A model generated the notes under the pieces. That model did no database searches, had not been told where the DNA came from, and saw only the letters and a program-made list of their open reading frames with translations. Of a stretch of 64,000 bases of DNA, positions 22,331-32,690 are shown in pieces. Both the position numbers and the translations under genes were made by a program. The DNA comes from Nicotiana tabacum (taxonomy: Eukaryota; Streptophyta; Magnoliopsida; Solanales; Solanaceae), in assembly GCF_000715075.1 (NCBI RefSeq), contig NC_134085.1, positions 131,296,716-131,360,715 on the forward strand, given 5' to 3'. How positions within the stretch are numbered: the stretch's first letter is position 1; the number at the start of each line of letters is the position of its first letter.

Positions 22331-22975
22331 GGCGTATCCAGGATTTCACGAGAATGGGTGCATCCAGAGTGAAGCTATGTACGACGAACTGACCATCGTT
22401 TGCCGAAAAATTATACTATGTATAGGGTAAACTATTACTTATTTTTTTTAAAAAAAAAATAGACTTTGAACACCCTTGCATAAAGAAACTGGAAAAATAT
22501 ATGACTTTTGTTTGTAGAAAAGTTGGTATTTTGCTGATTTGCAGAAGACTTAGAGCGCCAAAGAGTTTTGTGTGGAGAAGTATTTTTAATTTAGGGATTT
22601 TGAAAGTATAACTGAAAGACTAAGAAGCAGTTATGTAGTAATAAAGAGAGGAAAAGAAAAAAAGAACGCGTGTGCTAAAGAGCATGGGAAACTTTAAACT
22701 GCGGGCCCAGGAGCATGGGTATGTAGCCAATTTATTAATTTAAAAGTGAAATAATGGATAATTTTAAAAAGGGTAATGCGGGGATTTGAACCACCTACCT
22801 GGTGGATGGAAGGTGCACTTCTCTACCAGTGCATTACAATGTTTACTTGAGTATGGGTTCTCCCATACAAATTCAAGTATTTTGTGCTGAAATTTACTGG
22901 TGCTATACAAGGTTTAGGGAAAGGAGGATGGGTTCACGTGAACCACCCCCTCCTATGTAAATTCGCCCCTGGGAG
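22330..22975. repeat. Dispersed repeat with an embedded tRNA-like segment
   Basis: The left part has CAGAGGCGTATCCAGGATTT and the right part reads on the minus strand CAGGGGCGAATTTACATAGG, both resembling openings of a repeat common in solanaceous DNA. Between them, 22775-22845 on the minus strand has a GTAATGC...GCATTAC acceptor-like pair and a GGTTCAAATCCCC T-loop-like segment. This fits a tRNA-derived SINE-like piece. Recognition is by memory, without alignment. Confidence 0.4.
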
Positions 22976-23028
22976 TATGCTAAAAGATCTAGTTTCCAGC
23001 TAAGTTGCTCGGACTCTTCACTTTCAGT

Positions 23029-23058
23029 TTCACACCTATGTCGTGTCGACATAGGTGT
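23029..23058. repeat. Perfect 13-bp hairpin
   Basis: CACACCTATGTCG and CGACATAGGTGTG flank a 3-base loop. It follows GTTGCTCGGACTCTTC, a word that recurs near hairpins in solanaceous dispersed repeats, so this is probably the core of a small non-autonomous element. Confidence 0.6.
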
Positions 23059-23263
23059 GTGTATGGGTGTGGGATCCGTACCGAATTTGATCAACCGATT
23101 TTGATACTTTGATCAAAAGAAACAGAGAATTCGGGACATATGCAATGATTTTTTAAATTAAAAAAAAAAACTAGAGTGAAATCGAAGAAATTGGAATATC
23201 TTATATATAAAAATTTATACGTAATAGGGAAGAAAGAGTCCTTGTCACATTTTGTAAGACATT

Positions 23264-23650
23264 TTTAACAATGGACAATAAAAATGGAATTTAAAAAAAT
23301 ACGCCAAAAATCACTTATTAATTAGCTAGGTAAATGATGCCACAAAACATTGTCACAGAAAACTATATTTTTTAGTGTATGAGAGTCCCAAACAAGAAAC
23401 CTTAGAAAGATGAGAGATACATGGAAGAGGGATGCAAAAGGTAAGGGAAGGGGAGTGCTATATGGGGTTACCTGAGAGAGATGAGAGATTCAGGGTGGCC
23501 GGTTGCCGAAAATCACTTAAGAGAGATGAGTAAATGAAAGATTGGAAAAGAAAAAGGTCTAGTCGCGGTTCATAACAATTTTCAACGATGGACAATCGAA
23601 AATATATTTAAAAAATACGTCGAAAATCACTATTAGGTAAATGTGCCGCA
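23264..23650 (+). repeat. Pair of ~75-bp direct repeats
   Basis: CAATGGACAATAAAAATGGA (about 23272) and CGATGGACAATCGAAAATAT (about 23585) begin two similar ~75-bp stretches that both run through ATACG(C/T)C(A/G)AAAATCACT and TAGGTAAATG. They could be the ends of a small element or a local duplication. No gene lies between them. Confidence 0.55.
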
Positions 23651-23932
23651 CATTAATTTCTGGCAGCTGGGAAATTAAAAGCCTCGTCATGGTGATTAGA
23701 GCATACCTCTGATCGCTCAATTTTAATGCGACACATTCCGTCCTAATTTAATACTATATCAGTTAGAGGGGATCGGAGGGCTAATATTCTTCGTCCAACT
23801 TCCAAGGAGCCAAAGTCGTCTGTCTGGATCCTAGTCTCGTCCCTTGTTAATTCACTTGAGACTCGACTTGATATTGCTTGTAAAAGTTTGACGACAAATA
23901 TTATGTTAGGTGAGCGGATTTGCATCTATATT

Positions 23933-24795
23933 CAATTTTTGGATCACCTTTTAACTTATACTCGCTTTGCAAAAAAAATTGCAAGTGTACCCACTTTTCG
24001 CGTAACTTCAGACATACGGGTCTAAAGTAGCAAAGACAATCACGCAAACTTCAGTTCATAGTGCAATGACAAACTTCGTTTTAATAAAACTACAACATGT
24101 TTTGGCTGAAGTTTTTATTTTGTAATTGCTGAAGCATTCTAGTAGCTGAAGTTTGTTTTGTAATTGTTGAACTTCAGCATTCTAGGAGCTAAAGTTTTTG
24201 TTTATATTTGCTGAATTTCAGCATTTTTAGGAGCTGTTACAAAATTAAATTGCAGCAACTGGAACTAATTTCAGCTGTTTCTGTGATATTGCATATTTAT
24301 TATTATATCAACAAATATCTAGTCCTTAAAGCAGTATTATATTTCAAATTGCCACTGTACTGTTCTTACAAGTTTGCAAGAAATGAACAGCAACTTTTTA
24401 TGAGTCATAAAAGAACGATCACTTTTGATCACTCACATTAAGCACTCTAGATTCAATGGAACATTTGCTCCAGCTTTTATTCACCTAGCTGCCCAACCAA
24501 CTATGTACAATGTTTACTATGAAAAGGAGAAGAGAAACCAATTTTTTTTGTAAAAGGTAAAATATAGACATTTGCAACCAATTTTTTTGTAAAAATATCA
24601 TAAACTACATTAAAATATATTCACAATCACCACATAAAATCATTGTCATCCGAAGAAGAAAGAAGAAGAAGAAAACGAAGGAGGAGAAAGGGGCCTAAAA
24701 TTGTTTAGAAAGTGGGTACACGTTAAAACTTTTTTAAAAAAATAGGTATAGGTTAAATGGGAGCGACCAAATAGGGCGCCCTGTGCAATTTTTAC
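23933..24795. mobile_element. MITE-like element with diverged terminal inverted repeats
   Basis: The left end (23946-23998) reads TTTTAACTTATAC, then GTGTACCCACTTT. The right end (24703-24795) in reverse complement reads ATTTAACCTATAC and GTGTACCCACTTT in the same order. About 850 bp, no coding. Three ~45-bp units of GCTGAAGTTT...CTTCAGCATT type occupy about 24100-24240, and a GAA-rich run lies at 24653-24690. Exact ends and target duplication are not resolved. Confidence 0.5.
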
Positions 24796-25365
24796 GGGAT
24801 ATCCCTACCCTTCGAACCATAATCTCTCCTAACGCAATTCACAAAAGTATCACAAAGTGGATAAGTCCGATAACTCTATAGCAGTTCCGAATTGAGTTCC
24901 AGCGACTACTCGTCGGAAGTTAGTTGTATACGTAATAGTTAATTAATTGATTATTTACCTAATCTCTTATAACTTACCAGCCATAAAAAGTTCAGTTTTA
25001 TGTGCTTTGGTACAGGAATTTTTCGACAAGTAGTACTAAAACTCTTTTTACAATAATGAGTTTAAAATTATAATTTATCATTTACTCATCGCTCTCCGTT
25101 TGATAAAGTCGTTGAAAATTCCACCGACTTTTTTTCCGTTGATAAACCCCGTCAAAATTTCCAGTATTTCTTATAGTCATAAAAATTTGTATCTATATCT
25201 AGAAGTATATGCGACAAAAACTATTTTTTTTTAATAAATATAAAGTATACAAAATTACCAATGTGCAAAGTTCCTTAAATGATGGGGATTGAGATGTTCA
25301 CTGACAACCAGCAAAGACTAACAAGTAAACAAATTTAAGATATTTTTAATAATTATATTATAAAT

Positions 25366-25480
25366 TTGTTAAGTTTCCCACATTGGGTAGGATTAAATAT
25401 ATTAGGCTCCTTATATGATTTTCGCCGATCTTTACCTTTTGAGCTAGCTTTTAGAGTTGAGTTAGACGTCCTTTTTTTAA
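25366..25480 (+). repeat. LTR-like fragment of copia type
   Basis: TTTCCCACATTGGGTAGGAT is followed by CTCCTTATATGATTTT and TTTTGAGCTAGCTTTTAGAG. This order is frequent in LTRs of plant Ty1/copia elements. The open frame across it (25366-25623) is not taken as a gene. The DNA between 24800 and 25360 is AT-rich, and I see nothing in it. Confidence 0.4.
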
Positions 25481-25939
25481 CACAATTAATTAACATTACT
25501 TTATTGAGACAAAAATATTTTTTTATATCGGAATATATTTCACCTAATGCATATTTTTTAATAGATGATCTGGAGGCGGATCTAGAACCAAAATTTAATG
25601 GGTTCAATTTTGCATTGAATTAATTATACCGTCAAAATTATTGATTCAAATTTACTATTTGTTGAAATTTTAATAATTTTTTACCTACATATCTCTACTC
25701 GGTATCGAAAGTTATGAGTTCAACCAAAAAGCTACGTCCACCCCGATACGTACATCATTTCAGTTATTCTATCATGACCATTGTCGACATAATATTGCTC
25801 TTGTCCGATAATGTGCTACTTTCAAAACTAAGACAACACAGTTTTTTCCCTTCTCGAGGAATATGATAATTGATAGGTTACAAGTACTTTGGTCATAAGT
25901 ACTTTACTTTATATTTTGATATTCAAACAAATTTACTAT

Positions 25940-26775
25940 CCAGAACCAGATAAGGAAGCTGTTACATATTTACAAGACCTTAAGATCACAAGGTTCCAGG
26001 TTGGGATACAGCATGAAATATGATTCAACTCTTCAGAGTGGAAGGAACGGCTGAGGGAACAGGTCCCTACTAGTTCCCGAGGAGACTGTACAAAGTCAAC
26101 TTTCTAGCTGAAAAGTTGCTGCCTGCACACGCTACAGTGCAGGAACAATGTTGCACTCAACTTTTCAGGGAAGACTTTTTACCTACCTTATCTTACAATC
26201 ATTCTAAGTGATGTCACACATGTATATATACCTTCAAGGGAGGTAAAACACCTTCACTTGAACACTTGGAGATTTTACTCAACCTTACTCACGTGACTAT
26301 CCAGCAAAAAAGTTTCAAGTGCTTCATGAACAAAGCAACTACAGACCAGTTCCCATATCAAGTCATTTTATGTCCTTAGTTGAGTTGTAACTTTGTAATA
26401 GTTCTTCATTTGTATTTTCTACTTAGCTTGTTTAGAAGCATTCTGTAGGAACCCTTTTGTAAACCTTAAACCTGTGTGTTTGAGTCGTGGCTAGAGTTAG
26501 TCATGTTGTAAAGTCTTTGTAATAGAGTTAATATTACAAAGTGGCTTGTAATAGGTTTGTTACAAGTTAGTGAGGAATTAAGAGGTTAATTCCTAGGTTG
26601 CATAGATTGTAATCTAAAAGTTACTCAGTAGTGAAGTAGAAATCCTACCAGGGTATGGTTTTTAATCATGTTGAGCTGAGAATTTTCCACGTAAAATTTC
26701 TCTTGTCACTTATTTGCTGTTGTGTGTGTACTGTTGAACCTAATAGAGAACCTGTTTCTCTTTAGAGTTTGGCGG
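25940..26775 (+). repeat. Solo or truncated copia LTR
   Basis: Ordered features resemble a plant copia LTR: a TATATATACC TATA-like site at about 26224, then leader-like sequence with AGTGGCTTGTAATAGG, GAATTAAGAGGTTAATTCC, and the end-type words AGTAGTGAAGTAGAAATCC and TTTCCACGTAAAATTTCTC. No primer-binding site or internal region follows, so it is either solo or cut. Ends are approximate. Confidence 0.45.
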
Positions 26776-27961
26776 ACTCATATTTTCTATCAATAATGTT
26801 TTATAATTGTGACGTAGTTATATCGGGTAGAACCTTTTGCATGAGAGACATTTGCGGGTGGAAGTAACTAGAATTGTCACTTAGTATATACTACATTTGT
26901 TTGTCTCTCGAAAAAAAGTTGTCCATTTGTGCACGTTATTTATCTTATATAGCATCCAGAATTAGACTATTTAATGATGAGCTGCTGCAATTGTTCAGCT
27001 TCAAATATCATAACAGGTAAATACTGTCATTGCATGGTAAGTCGCACGCAAATTTGCTGCAATACCATTGCCATGTGTGGTAAAGCTGAGAACGATTTTG
27101 CATTAATCATTGATAGTGAAGATGCAGTCTTCTCGCGTTACCGAGATAAAAAACTTGCATAACTGACAACACACTTGAGTAATATGTGAGAAACTCAACA
27201 ATCGACATCGAATTTTTAGTATGTCCAACGTCAGAAATAGTGGAATTTGGAAAATCGAAAAGCCACATGAAAAGCAAACACAGAACCCGAAAAACATAAC
27301 CTAGAAATGTAAATTGAAAAAAAAAATGGAACATGGAAACAAGGAATATGACAAAGGATATGCTGTTTGAATTGAAGCTCCTTGACTACTCTCTAAAGAG
27401 TCAAGCGACACACCTTCATAGGCACAAAATCAAGCAGCATCTCCGACTTTCAGCAACTTTTACTGCATCTCACCTGCAAATTAAATTCATGGACAAGGTA
27501 ACTGAGGGAATCTGATGAAAATATTCTTTAAAGGAGCTGCTTTCACGAAATGGAATTGTAAAATGATAAGAAAGTCACCCCATTTTCTGACCCTAGAAAA
27601 GCAACCCCCCCCCCCCCCGCCCAATGCAATCCACAGGGCACAAGCACAAAACAATCACAGGATATGCCGATTCCAGGGGTTTATTCCACCTCTTAAACTG
27701 GGAAGTGATGCTTTATAAAGCGTGAAGAGCTGTATTGTGATGAACCAGAAGCAAAAAATTGAGAAAGAAGAGTTGGTGAATGATAATACTTATAATTCTT
27801 GAATAATAAGCGAAACAGTCGTAGGGCTACTCTCTATTGGCATGCAGATATATGTATAGTGATTCAACTTGATATCATAACATATTTTATTGACATGCCA
27901 AAGGAGAGCTGCCCTGTTACTGTTTCTACTTAATCCTAACATGCACCTCCGCACTTAATAC
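26776..27961. other. AT-rich intergenic DNA, no recognised gene
   Basis: Nothing convincing is visible on either strand. The short frames here show no family motif. A run of 15 C lies at 27605-27619, the longest G/C homopolymer in the window. Confidence 0.6.
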
Positions 27962-27999
27962 TATTGGGTTTTTAAGCTATATTAATGCTTAAAAGTGGG
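27962..27999 (+). repeat. Inverted tip of the copia LTR
   Basis: TATTGGGTTTTTAAGCTATA and the next ~18 bases match the outermost end of the copia LTR seen at 46642, 52227 and 52479, but in the opposite orientation to the adjoining pol. About 38 bp of LTR are joined head-on to unit A pol at about 28004. Confidence 0.75.
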
Positions 28000-28003
28000 C
28001 TCG

Positions 28004-29038
28004 GTGTTTTGCTATGGGGTACTCGATTTAGTATCCGGTTAGCCGTAAGAACGGCTTCCCCCTACAAGTTTTGTGGCAAATCAGAACTTATCAACAATGC
28101 GTTCATCATCTCCTTTAATGGACGACTCTTTCATTCCGCAATCCCATTGGATTGGGGTGTGTAAGGGGCTGTTGTTTGATGAATAATTCCATATTCTAAA
28201 CATATTTGTTCAAAAGGAGATTCATATTCACCACCCCTATCACTTTTTATCATTTTTATTTTCTTGTTAAGTTGCGTTTCAACTTCATTTTTGTATTGCT
28301 TGAATGCATCTATTGCTTCATCTTTACTATTAAGTAAGTAAACATAGCAATATCGAGTACTATCGTTAATAAAAGTTATGAAATACTTCTTTCCATCGCG
28401 AGATGGTATTGACTTCATGTCGCAAATATTTGTGTGAATTAAGTCTAAAGGATTTGAATTCCTTTCAACTGACTTATAAGGATGTTTAACATATTTAGAT
28501 TCCACACATATTTGACATTTTGATTTGTCGCGTTCAAATTTCGGCAATACTTCCAAGTTAATCATTTTCTACAAGGTTTTATAATTGACATGACCCAAAC
28601 GTATTGCCATAATTCATTTGACTCAAGTAAGTAAGACGAAGCTGAAATTTTCTTATTATTCTCAACAACCATTACATTCAGCTTGAAAAGATCCTCAGTA
28701 AGGTAACCTTTTTCTTACAAACATTTCGTTCTTACTTATTACAATCTTATCGGATACAAAAATACACTTAGAACTATTCTTAACAAGAAGTCCAACAGAG
28801 ACTAAATTCTTCCTAATTTCGGAAACAAGAAGGTCGTTGTTCAAAATCACCACCTTGCCAGAAGTCATTTTCAGAAATGTCTTCCCACATCCTTCAATTT
28901 TGGTCGTTGCAACATTTCCCATGGAAAGCATCTCTTCGGGTCCAACAGGAGAATATGTAGCAAAGGCTTCTCTAACAATATAAACATGGCGAGTGGCTCC
29001 AGAATCAATCCACCACTCCTTAGGATTGCCCGTCAGTT
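28004..29038 (-). pseudogene. Ty1/copia unit A pol, protease and N-terminal integrase, truncated
   Basis: On the minus strand it follows gag. The protease region is damaged. The integrase zinc-finger end [16 protein letters not shown] and the core with [19 protein letters not shown], then [16 protein letters not shown] (second catalytic Asp) are readable at 28131-28565. Unit B has the same region at 49193-49888. Reverse transcriptase and RNase H are absent because the sequence is cut at about 28004, where an inverted LTR tip begins. Frames are broken around 28570-28690 and in the protease. Confidence 0.85.
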
Positions 29039-29039
29039 T

Positions 29040-30033
29040 TTATTCTGAAAGCATAGCACATAAGTTATCAACAACTTCGTGCTTTTCAACCATGTTTGTT
29101 TGACCCTTCTTCTTGTCATTCTTCGGAGCACGGGAATCTATAGATTTGTGTCTAGCTTTCCCACAGTTGTAGCAATTTCCGTTGAACCACTTCTTGCTTG
29201 GGTTGCTTTTTGGTCCAGAAGCCTCTTTCTTCTTTCTCTTATTTTGAGTAGTATCCTCAACAATGTTTGCTACCATTATTGTTGAGTTTCCACGGCCTCT
29301 CTTTTCAGTAGCTTTGTTGTCCTCTTCGATTCTCAACCGAACAATGAGATCTTCAAGCGACATCTCCTTACGTTTGTGTTTCAAGTAGTTTTTGAAGTCC
29401 TTCCACAGAGGAGGCAACTTCTCAATCATCGCTGCTACTTGGAAGGCTTCATTGATGACAAGACCTTCAATGAAAATTATATTAGTAAAAATACTAAAAT
29501 TACTACTTTCAACATTAGTATTAATTCGATTTATACTTTCAGCAACGGGATCATGAATAATCACTTGCAATTCCTCGACTTGGGTAATAACAAACTTGCT
29601 ATCTACCATTTTGTAGTCCAAAAAACTTAGCGGCAACGAATTTCTTCAACCCGATATCTTCAGTTTTGTATTTCTTTTCAAGCGCAGTCCACAATTCATT
29701 TGACATCTCCATGCCACTATAGACGTTATACAGATCACCCTCTAGTCCGCTAAGAATATAATTCTTGCACAAAAAATCAGAATGCTTCCACACCTCAATC
29801 CCAAGAAAGCGTTCATTCTCTGGAGTTTCATGAGGCAGAACAGGAACATCTTCCTTGATGAAATTCTGTAGACTTAAAGTAGTCAAGTAGAAGAACATCT
29901 TCTGCTGCCACCGCTTGAAATCAATCCCAAAAATATTTCTGAGTTTTTCCGCCGGTGCCAACGCCAGTGTTAGACTTGTCGATGCATTGGCAGTCACCAT
30001 TGGAACAGCCTGGTTCCCGTTATCATTAGTCAT
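29040..30033 (-). pseudogene. Ty1/copia unit A gag
   Basis: The start MTNDNGNQ at 30033 is chosen because unit B has the same start with the same upstream sequence; an upstream in-frame Met at 30057 is not shared. The capsid-like part (FKRWQQKMFFYLTTLSL, ILSGLEGDLYNVYSGMEMS) runs to about 29640, where a one-base frameshift intervenes, then continues to CAMLSE at 29043. The zinc knuckle reads CYNCGKARHKSIDS: the last Cys of the CCHC motif is Ser. Gag would form the particle that packages element RNA. The gene is broken by the frameshift. Confidence 0.85.
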
Positions 30034-30370
30034 TTCTAAAAAGAATGACACAAACAAACATTAAAATCACGTAGATTTTAATCTCCAACGGAGCAGAAAA
30101 CCACAAAGGTTTTAATCTCTAGAATAGTGAATATAACACAAATACAGAATATAAATTAAATTCCTTAAGCTTGTTAGTAAGCTATATTTGTAAACTAGAT
30201 CTGGAAAAGATAGAATAACATATAAACAGAAAATGTAAATGAAATAAAAGTTAATCCGAGCCCGCTGAATTCATAGTGTTTCCTTAAGGAATTTAATCCC
30301 CTCCCAGTACCCAAGGTTATGGATTATTTTCTCCCAAGATAGAACGAATTACACACTGGTGTAGTGGTAG
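30034..30370 (-). repeat. Copia unit A leader and start of the interrupted shared LTR
   Basis: Collinear with 51195-51530 next to unit B. It ends at TGGTGTAGTGGTA, where LARD-2 sequence begins. No standard methionine-tRNA primer site is visible, so the LTR/leader border is not fixed. Confidence 0.7.
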
Positions 30371-30477
30371 TGACAGTCCTAAATGCCCTGTAGACTCCTG
30401 CTCATAAGTGTGGTGTACGACACACCTAAAAACAAAACTCTACAAGACACGGCTTGTAGACTCCCTAGAACAAAACT

Positions 30478-30489
30478 GCTCTGATACCA
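30478..30489 (-). other. Ectopic second primer-binding site of LARD-2
   Basis: GCTCTGATACCA (minus strand TGGTATCAGAGC) lies 4 bases outside the left LTR, where a complete element should already have ended. It belongs to a truncated second leader. Confidence 0.85.
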
Positions 30490-30493
30490 CTTT

Positions 30494-31204
30494 TGTCACG
30501 ACCCAAACCGATGGGCCGGAACGGGTACCCGGTACCTTACTCAACTGAGTACCAACGTAACGTATCTTTCTTAATACATCATCATATACACATGCATACG
30601 GGCCTAATAGGCCAACATGATCCTTTATAAACTCAAAACATAGGCCGACAAGGCCGTACAATCTTTTATGTACACGACATATGTCTACAAGCCTCTAAGA
30701 ATACATAAATGTCATAAGGGTCGGGACAGAGTCCCGCCATACCAAACAATACACGTCTAAATCATACTAACCAAACGAGCAACTCCAAAGCAAATGGAGC
30801 GCACCAACATCTTTCGCTGAGCTGATAGCCTACTTGGAGGGCTCTTGACCTGTCTATCGGGACCTGCGGGCATGAAACACAGCGTCCCCAGGAAAAAGTG
30901 ACGTCAGTATGAATAATGTACTGAGTATGTAAGGCACATAAATAAATACATGAGAGATATGGAAGACATATAGAGTACATGACTAAACGTGTAAGTCTGA
31001 ATAACTTTGTAAATCATAAATTACTTTTAACGTCATGCATATGCGTATGAATGTCATGTCGTGCATAGGTACATATTTCATAATATCATCAGCCTTTGAG
31101 GGCATCCCATCATATCATATCGGCCACTGTGGGCAAAATCATCATCGTATACCAGCTGATCGGGTGGTGGTGTGTATATAACGCCATAACCTTTCTCATA
31201 TCCC

Positions 31205-31235
<31 letters not shown>

Positions 31236-32674
31236 TACGCGTATATAACGCCGTTTGAATCATACTTACATATATATGCGTATATAACGCCGTTTGAATC
31301 ATATTTCGGCCACTGTGGGCAACATCATCATCATATACCAGCTGATCAGGTGGTGGTGCGTATATAACGCCATAACCTTTTCCCATTCCATATACATATA
31401 TTTACATATATACGCGTATATAACGTCATCTGGTCATGGGTCAATGCACATGAATGCAATGCATGAAAAGTACGTCAATAAAATCATTCGGAAGGTCATA
31501 AGACCACTTTGCCTCTTGAGCAATATCATAAAGTAGCATCTTTTCAACTTCCGTATTTTTCTGAGACTCATGAACAGATGATAAAATATTATGACACATG
31601 AGAATTAAAGAACATAGATATTTCTATTACTTCTATGAGTAGAGTCACTTATGGAATTTGTGCATTTGCACGTTTCGTTCATATCGTATGGATCATGCCA
31701 AAAGAAAGAAGGGACAACCTTAACATACCTGGAGTAGGGAAAAAATCGTATGATATTCTTGGAAAAGGTTGCACCGTACTTCCTTAGAATCGCAAAATCT
31801 CGTTGTTATTATGCAGTGTAACTTTGTACGAAAATTCTGCCCATAATCCGTCACTTTTCCTAATCAATTCACGTTCCATTGTGAATTACAATTCTTATAA
31901 TGAATAAGGTGATTCTTGAAAAATTTGAAATTTGTTATCTCCACCCGTGAGTCTATGAATCAAGATATAAAATGGGTAAAGAGTCATCCATTTTTTTAAG
32001 ATCAAACATGTCCATTATTTTATAATATATATATAGATTACTTCTAATATTTAAACCCAAGAGTTCTCAAATCTTGCCACATTAACAAATGACATTATGA
32101 GTCATTAATGTATTATCAAGGGCTGCCACGTTTTAACTTTGATACTTATCCAAAGTTTACAATTAATTTAATTAGGTAATTTTCCACTACTCGGTAATTA
32201 ACCAATTACCCACATAATTAAGAATTGTTTCAAATTACTTAAAATGCTATACACTTTATACATCCCACTATCATGGTCACATGGTACCTTGTATGACACT
32301 AGTCCATAAATACCGAGTATATTAGCTCGGGCCGTATTTTATCCCAACATGTCAAACTTGGACAAAAATATATTTTCTTTGACTTGTTTCCCCTCTTACC
32401 TTCACGAATTTACTCATCGCTTGTTTGAAATAACATAATCTTTATCTTCTCCAAATAATCTTTACCTTGGACTAATGTCAATTACCTTACGACAAACTCA
32501 ATGTACAATACTACAGGGTGCAATACTATCGTAACTTATTACTGCAAAGCGTAACATCTCCGTAATGTAATACTGCAGGACGTAACATCATCGTAATATA
32601 TTACTGCAGAACATAACATTGTCATAATATAATACTGGGGGATGTAATAGGATGTAATATTGCGGGGTGTAACA
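30494..32674 (-). repeat. 3' LTR of LARD-2
   Basis: In + orientation it runs TGTCACGACCC to GGGGTGTAACA. It contains an imperfect ~190-bp duplication with GGCCACTGTGGGCAA and CGTATATAACGCC words (31120-31440) and ~39-bp repeats with GTAATATATTACTGCAG near its U3 end (32500-32670). The right LTR is collinear. Confidence 0.9.
32500..32670. repeat. ~39-bp degenerate tandem repeat at the LTR start
   Basis: About four units of the type CGTAACATCATCGTAATATA, then ATTACTGCAG. Repeated at about 42775-42935 in the other LTR. The position at the outer U3 end would suit regulatory sites; this is inference. Confidence 0.75.
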
Positions 32675-32690
32675 TCATTCCCCCTTTGGA
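32675..32690 (-). other. Polypurine tract of LARD-2
   Basis: Minus strand TCCAAAGGGGGAATGA lies directly before the 3' LTR. It is preceded by CATTCGAGGACGAATG, resembling the GAGGACG words before the LARD-1 and chromovirus polypurine tracts. Confidence 0.8.

Noticed and set aside
22775..22845. tRNA gene on the minus strand
   Set aside because: Acceptor and T-loop-like parts are present but D and anticodon arms do not fold properly; better explained as part of a SINE-like repeat.
25366..25623. 85-codon frame as a gene
   Set aside because: It begins in a copia-LTR-like segment and has no recognisable domain.
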